Shown one piece after another: positions 56,330 to 64,000 of a stretch of DNA of 64,000 nt (position 1 is its first letter; every line of letters begins with the position of its first letter). The stretch lies in contig NC_051070.1 of assembly GCF_004664715.2 (NCBI RefSeq), forward strand, positions 75,624,231 through 75,688,230, written 5' to 3'. The position numbers were made by a program, and so were the translations under genes. The notes under the pieces are model-generated. The model searched no databases, was not told the DNA's origin, and was given only the letters and a program-made list of their open reading frames with translations. This stretch comes from Peromyscus leucopus. Taxonomy: Eukaryota; Chordata; Mammalia; Rodentia; Cricetidae.

Positions 56330-57360
56330 CTTTCACACACACCAAGATTAACATTATGAAAATATTTTCTTTGACAAAAAGTTGGGGGAGTTCCCTTCAG
56401 TTTTGAAAGAAATCTATGATGTTTTCTAAAACCCCTAAAATTCTCATGGGTCTTGTGCCAGTGGATAAGTTAGTTGGTCTTTTACCACTGAGAGCACCCC
56501 TGGAAATAAGTCGAAGTGTAAAGACACATTCTCCCTGCACCCAGCCTCCAAGCTCGTTAAGAGGCAAGGTATAGAGCAGCTTTGCTCTGTGAATAGGGGA
56601 TCTTCTTCAGACGTAGTGAAGACTGCCATTTACTAAAACAAAAGCACCAGCAGCCACTCCTCTCTATACATACCACTGTCTCTCCACTGAGGAAACCCAG
56701 ATGCAAATAGTTCAGTTGAGTCATGCCTGAAAATTTTCCCGCCTTCTTTTGTCCTACCTTTCTGTCAACAGCCAAACATTCCTGGGACTGAGATAATAAA
56801 TCTCTCTTGAGCGAGGTAATACCTTACCTTTCTCCATCATCAGTTAAATGATTGGTGTCATTATTCTTATAAAAAGCCATTGCTAGAGGCCATTGCCACG
56901 AAATACTCTTGACATCACTTCCTTTAGCAGAGCTTGAAAGATATAAAATATTTAAGCAGCAAAGCACAACAGAGCATTTATTACTTGGAACCATTCTGTG
57001 CTCTCTCCTGGTGTGAGACAAGATGCTGAAGGCCAGTCTGTTCCCTGCTCCAGGGAGCAGGAATGCAGATGCTAAATGCTGCCTCCCTGGGAAAATGATT
57101 TTATTACTAACATTGGTCTTAAAAAACAATTACTAGATAGAAAGGCATCAATAAAATGATGACCATGAAAATAAACTAACCCCTGACAGCGCCAAGTCTC
57201 AGTCCTCTGATGATTAAGGTTGTCATCTCTCCATATCACCAGAAAACATCTAGCATGCTTGAATGAGGCTCTTTTAAGTAAAACAAATTATGAGCCATGA
57301 AATCTATCCATTCCCACTTCTCAATGGAGAAAGCAGCAAGGATCTATCCAATATTAAATA
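56330..57360. other. Single-copy DNA, nothing recognised
   Basis: No supported feature. Confidence 0.35.
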
Positions 57361-57371
57361 AGCTTGCGTAT

Positions 57372-57388
57372 GCATACACACATACACA

Positions 57389-57440
<52 letters not shown>
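57372..57440. repeat. (CA)n microsatellite
   Basis: Interrupted ACACACATACACACATTC start, then about 24 uninterrupted CA units. Confidence 0.95.
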
Positions 57441-57444
57441 ACAT

Positions 57445-58060
57445 TCACATATGTGCCAAGCTTTTAATGGAAGAGCTGTAAGTACAAGCTGATTAATTTT
57501 TAAGAGAATAACAATGAAAAATCACAACCACCCAAAGCAAAACTCATTCTGTATTGAGAAAAATGCATTCTTTCCCAGATTTTTCAAGAATTCTAATTAT
57601 CTCTAGAGTCCTATGCCCACTAGGAGCTTTTTCTAAATAATTAAGACATCATAATAGACTAGCTATATTATTCCTTAGTCAGCCCCTTTAATGTGTTAAT
57701 TCATGAATATCACATTTTGGCAAGCCTAAATAATTCACTTTATAGATACCTAGATGATGGCCATCAGTCATGAGCAAAAATGGAAATCTATACAATTATG
57801 CATCATTGGCATATATAAGCTGACTTTTGAATTGGGTCTTGTCATACCCATAAGAGCTACCTATAGCCTATGCTTAAAGGAGCTTGATCCTCTTGAGGGG
57901 TGCCTTACCCATGGCAGATGCTCACAAACTCAGAGAAGCATTTCCCATTATTCTCTCCAGGCCTCATTCTCTTCAGTAAAATGGTAAATTGTTTATTTTC
58001 TAAGACAAAACCTCCCTTGGTATAATGGAGAGTCTAAATGGTAGGATATAGCGCTCAAAT
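57445..58060. other. Single-copy DNA, nothing recognised
   Basis: AT-rich; no supported feature. Confidence 0.35.
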
Positions 58061-58066
58061 TCCTTG

Positions 58067-58109
<43 letters not shown>

Positions 58110-58134
58110 CCTACCTACCTACCTACCTATCTAT
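58067..58134. repeat. (CTAT)n-(CTAC)n microsatellite
   Basis: About ten CTAT units then five CTAC units, directly beside the tail side of an antisense ID SINE. Confidence 0.95.
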
Positions 58135-58137
58135 TTT

Positions 58138-58204
58138 CAGGATCAAGTCCAGGGTTTCGTGCATGCTAGGCAACTGCTCTACTTCTGAGCTACACACTCA
58201 GCCC
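58138..58204 (-). mobile_element. ID SINE, antisense
   Basis: 'agtccagggtttcgtgcatgctaggcaactgctctacttctgagctacacactcagccc' is an antisense tRNA-Ala-type ID head. Confidence 0.8.
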
Positions 58205-58281
58205 TTCCTTATTCTTTAAAAGTGTCTCTCAGAGACACCACATTATTTTGTAGGTCATATAAAATTGAAAGTAATCTGTCA

Positions 58282-58545
58282 GGCTGGAGAAGGCCCAGCA
58301 ATGAAGAGCACTGTCTGAACTTCCAGCAGACTCAAATTTGACCCCCAGCACCCACATGGTGGCTCACAACCATCTGTAACTCCAGTTCCAGGGGATCTGA
58401 AGCCTTCTCCTGGCTTCCTCGGGCATCAGGGACACATGTGGTACGCAGACATACATGCGGACAAAAATCTCATAACACATCAAAAATAATAATAAATAAT
58501 AATAATAATAAAATAATTTTTAAAATTAAAAATTGGGTTGGAGGC
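58282..58545 (+). mobile_element. B3 SINE with AAT-rich tail
   Basis: 'ggctggagaaggcccagcaatgaagagcac ... cagcacccacatggtggctcacaaccatctgtaactccagttcc', ending in AATAATAAT units. Confidence 0.85.
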
Positions 58546-58549
58546 TTTG

Positions 58550-59010
58550 AGAAACCAGATGAAAGTTGAAAAATATGGAGTAGACTGTGGATATGTAATT
58601 AGGTGGTAACTCGTATCCTGATAGATGATTCCAGAGAAAAACCAAACCCTGCCATATGCTCTGCTTTCCGTGTGAGCCACGACAGACAGAGATTTGTACA
58701 GTCCCTGAAAAGCATATGTCTAGCCAGTGAGTATGCTCTACCCTATTTGTTGCCAAACTCCAAATGCTTAAAATAATTAACCCTTGTCATTTCTTTGGGA
58801 GACGTTGAAATGCATTCTAAAGGGAACCCTCTGCTCTGTCATTATTGGAGAGAGCACCTGACCAAAATTCATCATTAAAACAGGTCTGTTCTGCTCTGGA
58901 AGTCAGCCCCTGCATATATGTTAAGGAATCTCTCTTTCCTGCAAGGACATTCCGATGGTTGTACAAACAAGTGCTAAACATCAGCTTTTCAACTGTTAAA
59001 AAGATACACG
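58550..59010. other. Single-copy DNA, nothing recognised
   Basis: No supported feature. Confidence 0.35.
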
Positions 59011-59016
59011 TAGAAG

Positions 59017-59247
59017 GGGCCTGGAGAGATGGGTTAGGGGTTAAGAGTGTTCACTGCCCTCCCCGAGGACCAGAGTTATATTCCTAGCACCTCTGTCAAG
59101 CAGTTCACAACTGCCCCTAACTCCAGCTCCAGCAGATCTGATGCCCTCTTCTGGCCTCCTCGGGCATTGCACACATGTGACCTACAAAGAGACACAGTCA
59201 TGTTAAGTAAAAATAAAAACAATAAATCTTTTTTTTTTTTTTTAAGG
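59017..59247 (+). mobile_element. B3 SINE
   Basis: 'gcctggagagatgggttaggggttaagagtg ... tctgatgccctcttctggcctcctcgggcattgcacacatgtg', ending AATAAATC and a T-run. Confidence 0.85.
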
Positions 59248-59254
59248 AAACACA

Positions 59255-60870
59255 TATCTTAATAGCTTTATTATTCCATGTCCCTAAGCAGTTGGATCCC
59301 TGCTGGTCAGTGAAAAAAAAAATGTTTTATTTTTTAATGTCACAGATGGTATTCATCAACAAGGACGTTGTATGGAGTGTAATAAAATTTGGACCTCTGC
59401 TTTCAAAAAAAAAAAAAAAAAGGAAATACATAGAAAAAGTAGCGTACATGAAATAAGTGTTAATAACTGTGTCAACTTGCTATTTCGTAATAATGTTTCC
59501 TAATTAGTTGTTTTCTTGAACATTAAGTATTAACTACATTCGGGAGGCCTCTGATACAAATATACACATATAAATGAGACATATCTCCTCATGCTGGAAA
59601 CGTGGAAAGCGTGATTGCGCTTATCCAAGGAGGACATACTGGCTGGTCCTGTGTCACCTCAGCTGAGCTGCCTGCTTCTAGGCTCCCGAGAGTCCTCTTC
59701 CCCAAACAGTGCAAGTTTAATGCATACCACACTTCGGGTTTACGGAAAACTTGAGAAGCAGACATGGAAGAGCCACATTCCTGTTATATCGGAGACCCGG
59801 AGCAGGGTGGGATGCTGTGGAATAATGTATATAATCATGGATATGTGATTGCTCACCTGCTGATTCAGCTGGGGGTGGTGGGAATGGGTGCAACAGGCAG
59901 GTCCACACTGACTTCAGCTCCTGCTAGCTTCCTTCGGTGTTTCTGACCCCGGTGTAGGTGTGCCTCGGGAATCGTGGCAAACTGCCTTCGCTTCACTGAA
60001 GTTGGATCCCTGGAACACAATACAAGTTCTAGCTCGTCTTCACAGGCACTGGTCAAGCCTAAACGTGACCTTCCTTCTCACCTGTTATTTCCAACTGCCT
60101 GTTCTGAAGACAGACACACCAATCAGTGGTGGGATGTTGGACCAGCTAACTAGTTCCTTGCAACAAAACACACATGTCCTAGTGGCTCTTTCAGAAATTC
60201 TTAGCCAAGTGGATTTGAGTTGAGGGTCTTCAAAGATGAGCAGGAGTGCCACAGGACAGAAAACAGAAGGAAGACTTGAGGGGATGGAAAATAGCAGATA
60301 CGAAGGCTGGGAGGTGTGGAAGAGCTCGTGTCATGAGATTACAGTGAACATCAAGTTTGCTGGAGAAAGTCCTTGGAGATGAAGCCGAAAGGGGACTGAG
60401 GTAGGACTCAAGAACCGTGCAGACCACACTAAGCTCGAATGAAGTCCTGTTAGGAGTCAGGATCCACAGAAAGGTATTAAGTAGGTGCTGCATGGAGAAG
60501 GGGTGTGTGTGGGGGGGTACATGCATAAAATGATCTCATTTCTCTTTTAAAAGCAGCTCTGGCAGCTATGTGGAGGGTAAAATGAGAAGACTAGACAAGC
60601 CCATAGCCAGGAGTTGGGCAAAATGCCCAATACAATATCAATTAGCCAAAAATAAAGGAGGTTGGAAGTTGGGAACATTCACCTGTCCTGTAGAATCGAT
60701 AACCTCACTTCGTATATACAATTCTGTGAGACATAAATTCAATCAACATGCAGATGTGGGGGATTGTCACTCTAAAGCTATTCTTTTTTTATCTGTACTT
60801 AAATCACTCTGACTCTGAGTACCAGCTAGGAATCTTTATAGTTAAAAAAAAAAAGTCAAGAAAACCGACT
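59255..60870. other. Single-copy DNA, nothing recognised
   Basis: A-run at 59405-59421. Frames near 59960-60526 are unrecognised. Confidence 0.35.
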
Positions 60871-60877
60871 CTACGTC

Positions 60878-60985
60878 AGACATGGTGGCATATATCTACA
60901 AACCTGGCAACTAGGAGGCTGAGGCAGGAGGATTGTGAGTTCCAGGCCAGCCTGGGCTACATAGTGGTAGCCTGTCAGTCAGGAT
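60878..60985 (+). mobile_element. Diverged B1-like SINE
   Basis: 'cagacatggtggcatatatctacaaacctggcaactaggaggctgaggcaggaggattgtgagttccaggccagcctgggctac'. Confidence 0.75.
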
Positions 60986-61232
60986 GGAAAAGGAGAGAAG
61001 AGAACAAAAGAGACAGGGGGCAATGACTGTAACTCACCTAAACTGTAGAAGGAATTTAGTGCCAAGTTCAGAGGTTGGAGGGAATTTCATGGCTGGTTCG
61101 ATTTACAGGATCATTCATCCATCAAAATTTGACAGTCTTTGTTTTGTTTTGGCTTCTCTGTCCTGCCTTCCAAGAAAACATTTTTAAAATATACAACAAC
61201 AAAAACTATAATAAACATATATCCTAGGTCAT

Positions 61233-61570
61233 TCACTCTGCTGTAACAAACTACCTTAGACTAAGTGATTTATACATTATAGGAATTTATTTCTCCCGAT
61301 TTTGGAGGTTTAAGAAATCCAAAATTAAAGCACTAGTAACATGATGAAGGTTCTGGAAGGTTTCATGTCTGGTGTGGTTCTAAGTTCTAAGACAGTGACT
61401 TACTCTGGCTGCTATGTCTTCACCTGGAGAAGCGGGGAGAGGTAAAGGGGAGGGTTCCTACCCTAAGCCCTTTTACAAGGACCATTGCCATCCATGAGGA
61501 CCTTATTCTCACTGGCTAAGCATCTCCCAGCATTCTTGTTCTTAATACCATATTCTTGGTTGTTAAGTTC
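61233..61570 (-). mobile_element. Ancient MaLR-type LTR, piece 1
   Basis: 'ctctgctgtaacaaactaccttagactaagtgatttatacattataggaatttatttctc ... tttggaggtttaagaaatcc' resembles an antisense MLT/MST-class LTR. It breaks at 61570 and continues at about 61933-61972 ('gatgcaaaggggacatatacactcaaactatag'). Confidence 0.65.
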
Positions 61571-61926
61571 TATTGCAAGATATTTCATTATGCAGTGTAA
61601 AGATATGTCACTGTGATTGGTAATAAAAAGCTGTGAATGGCCAATAGCTAGGCAGGATTTTGGGAGCAGAGTGGATGCTGGGAAGAAGGCAGAGATGCCA
61701 GGGAGATGCCAGGGAGACACCAGGGATGCAGAGCAAGCAGCATGGGCTTTACAAAGTAAAGATAACCAAACCATGTAGAACATAGATTAAAAGATATGGG
61801 TTGGTTTAAGTTATAATAGCTAGTTAGAAACAAGCCTAAGCTATCGGCCAAGTTTTCATAATTAATAATAAGTCTCTGTGTTGTGATTTGGGAGCTGACT
61901 GGCAGGACAGAGAACAACTGGTTACA
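61571..61926 (+). mobile_element. RMER17-like ERV solo LTR with 6-bp target duplication
   Basis: It starts TATTGCAAGATATTTC (a mutated TGTTGTGGGATATT) and ends AACAACTGGTTACA. AAGTTC flanks it exactly (61565-61570 and 61927-61932). Inside, GATGCCAGGGAG-type units repeat three times near 61695. It sits within the older MaLR-type LTR. Confidence 0.78.
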
Positions 61927-61974
61927 AAGTTCTAAGATGCAAAGGGGACATATACACTCAAACTATAGTGAAGA

Positions 61975-62590
61975 ATCACATGTGCTAAGGCACTTCCTCT
62001 ATATTGGACTAGTTTAAAGCCCTTGAAATGTATTGATGAGGCTTCATCCTAAAGCAAAGGCTACTGACAACTCTGAGTCTACACAATGTCTTGACCAGAA
62101 AATGAAAACATCTCTCCCTTCTGCCGCCCACATTACTCACCCAACGGTCACTATGGCTATGATTTCACTCATGGACTCACCAGCTCTCATTCCTGTTCTG
62201 GGCGTGGTTTCAATGACAGTGAGATGATCTATAGATGGCCACAGGCACCTAGGAGATCTGTGAACAATACCTGCTGTGTTTCTCTTCTGTATTGGTCCAG
62301 GTCTGGGTTTGAGATCTGCACTCTTCCTTCAAGTGTGGCTATTTAGTCCAACATAGCAATATGGAAGATTTCTCTCAGTTCCAAAATTTCTCTGTTCTTC
62401 CATTGTATTATCTATCTGTGCAGTCTCATGTTACAGGGGGATTATATGTCATTTAAGATGTGGGTCTTGTCATATTATTTCATATAGCTTATGAAGCTAA
62501 TTAAACAGTTCTCGATAGCCTGAACTGAAGTCACAGGGCCATACCACTCGATGCCAGGAGGCTGACATCTGTCCAGCTGCTTCTTTCCAT
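61975..62590. other. Single-copy DNA, nothing recognised
   Basis: No supported feature. Confidence 0.35.
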
Positions 62591-62599
62591 ATTTTATTC

Positions 62600-62950
62600 A
62601 TGTATTCAACCATTGCTATTTGTAAGATGCACATTTATGATTCTTATATTTTCCTCATGAATTGAACATTTTATCATAATTCATTTTAGCCTATTCTAGC
62701 CTCGTAACATGGTTAGCCATTTTCTAGCTGTTTATCCTCAACTACTTTAGCTTTTAAAGTGAAACTCTTGCAGATCATATGCTGTTGGGCCTGGTTTTGT
62801 GAAGTTGAAGTGTCTAATTCATTAATAATCAACATTTGTACTCAAATGTTTAGGTTTACCTTTGTCTCTATTTTCAGCTTCTTGATTGCTCCTTCATTTT
62901 TTGTTCTTTTATTCTCCATTTTCTGATTTCTTTATATTTAGAGTTGTGTT
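62600..62950 (-). mobile_element. Possible ancient L1 ORF2/3' remnant, antisense
   Basis: 'ttatcctcaactactttagcttttaaagtgaaactcttgcagatcatatgctgttgggcctggtttt' resembles antisense late ORF2 of old L1s; heavily decayed. Confidence 0.4.
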
Positions 62951-63054
62951 GTGCTTGTATCTGTGCAGGTGCATACATATGCATGTGCATGATAGCTGTG
63001 CTTGTTAGTGTGGGTGCAGGTGCAGATATATGCATGTGTGTAATGTATATAACT

Positions 63055-63390
63055 TGTTAGTGGGGGGGCTGTGTGTGTGCGGGTGCACATGTATGCATTA
63101 TGTGTAGTCAGGCCAATGGTTGATGCTAGGTGGCTGGGTATCTTCCTTCAGTCACTGCATACCTTCATTTTTTGGAAACAGGATTTCAGTGAACCTGGAG
63201 CTCTTAGAGTTGACTAGCGGGCTGGCCATTGGGGTTCAGGTACCTGCCTGCCTCGGCCTCCCCACCAGGGCTGGGGTTAAATGGACGTGCCACGGTGCTG
63301 AGCCTTTCACCTGGGCTACGGCATACCCACACAGGTCCTCATGTTTATGTGGCAAGTACTTTATTGGCTGTGCCATCTCACCAGCTCCCA
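63055..63390 (-). mobile_element. Composite SINE, antisense
   Basis: GT-rich tail (62950-63110), 'aatggttgatgctaggtggctgggtatcttccttcagtcactgc', B1-like middle ('ctgcctcggcctccccaccagggctggggttaaatgg'), and 'tactttattggctgtgccatctcaccagctccc' as antisense head. Confidence 0.75.
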
Positions 63391-63394
63391 GAGT

Positions 63395-63880
63395 TCTAGT
63401 TCATTTTATCGATTGATGCTTAACTGTGCCTTCTTGCGATATTGTTAACAGTTGCTACAGTGATGACACTACACCACACCCATCCAACGGCTGACTCAGA
63501 GGGTTATAATTCTACCCCTGGGCTTAAAGGGTAGATGCTTTGCAACTTGTAGTTCTCTTTATTCCATTACACACACACATCCATCTCCTTCTTTTATTCT
63601 ATAGTTACAGAATACCCTCTTCATACACTGTAACCTGGCAGGAAGGTGACTTTTGCTTTAAACAGTTCTCTGTTTTTAAAGAAGCCAAATCAATAGACTG
63701 TTATTTGCCTTCATCCTACCATTGTGTTTATCCTTCTTTCCCGATAGCCAGCTTTCCTTTTAGGTAACTTTCTTTATCTTCAAGTGTTCCTTACTGTTTT
63801 GTTAATCTAATATTTTCAACATTTGTTTATTCTGTTTGTGTGTATGGATGAGCAGATCTCTACCCATCCTTTTGATAGTT
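63395..63880. other. Single-copy DNA, nothing recognised
   Basis: No supported feature. Confidence 0.35.
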
Positions 63881-63904
63881 TCCTCTCCACCACCACCTGC
63901 ACTA

Positions 63905-64000
63905 TCAGGGCCAGCTCTATTGTGCTGCCCAGGTGAGGTGCAGGGGCCGCTCTCCTGAGTGCTGCTGCTGGGGAGGGGCAGGGACAGCTCTCCTGCTCTC
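63905..64000. repeat. GC-rich CAGCTCT-type tandem repeat, cut by window end
   Basis: GGGCCAGCTCTATTGTGCTG, GGGGCCGCTCTCCTGAGTGC and GGGACAGCTCTCCTGCTCTC are spaced about 40 bp apart. This looks like the edge of a larger repetitive element beyond the window; family not named. Confidence 0.5.

Overview
The window looks like ordinary, repeat-dense nuclear DNA of a rodent, most likely a cricetid (hamster, vole or deer-mouse group). The evidence is the repeat set: B1 SINEs with a cricetid-like right half, B2/B3-type, ID and B4 SINEs, MT and ORR1 MaLR LTRs, many RMER17-like ERV LTRs, a rodent-type L1 5' end with tandem promoter units, and long CA/GT/GA microsatellites. Repeat family names come from recognition by eye, not from a database search. 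I found no convincing protein-coding exon of a host gene. The only gene-derived sequence I can name is a broken processed copy of ribosomal protein S4 (RPS4X type). The many short open frames are chance frames, often lying in repeats.

Layout. 1-2041: the 5' part of an L1 on the minus strand, with the start of ORF1 (open to the window edge), a unique 5'UTR part and a GC-rich promoter array with a 451-bp higher-order period. 2.3-12.1 kb: an MT solo LTR, then an ancient MaLR-type LTR split by a 1.73-kb ERV-like insertion and by a second MT LTR, then SINEs, an RMER17-like LTR, and a two-LTR ORR1-type MaLR element. 12.6-15.8 kb: an old L1 tail interrupted by an RMER17-like LTR with a perfect 6-bp duplication, an ERVK-type solo LTR also with a perfect 6-bp duplication, a B1 with an expanded trinucleotide tract, and an RMER1-like element. 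18.9-20.0 kb: the RPS4X pseudogene split by a B1 with a 14-bp duplication, then tetranucleotide repeats. 20-64 kb: mostly single-copy DNA with scattered SINEs, MIRs, MaLR LTRs and five more RMER17-like solo LTRs. Several repeat-poor stretches (about 7.7-8.5, 21.5-21.95, 28.4-29.2 and 46.1-47.2 kb) are AT-rich-motif-bearing, single-copy DNA and are the best candidates for conserved regulatory elements.

No genes here act together in a pathway. The functional content, if any, is regulatory: the L1 promoter array, LTR promoters, and possible enhancers. I found no undescribed biological system. The most interesting items are the L1 promoter higher-order repeat, the ORF1 octapeptide array, the nested ERV at 5.35-7.08 kb that keeps a target duplication but shows no recognisable 5' LTR, and the B1 with a GGT/GGC expansion.
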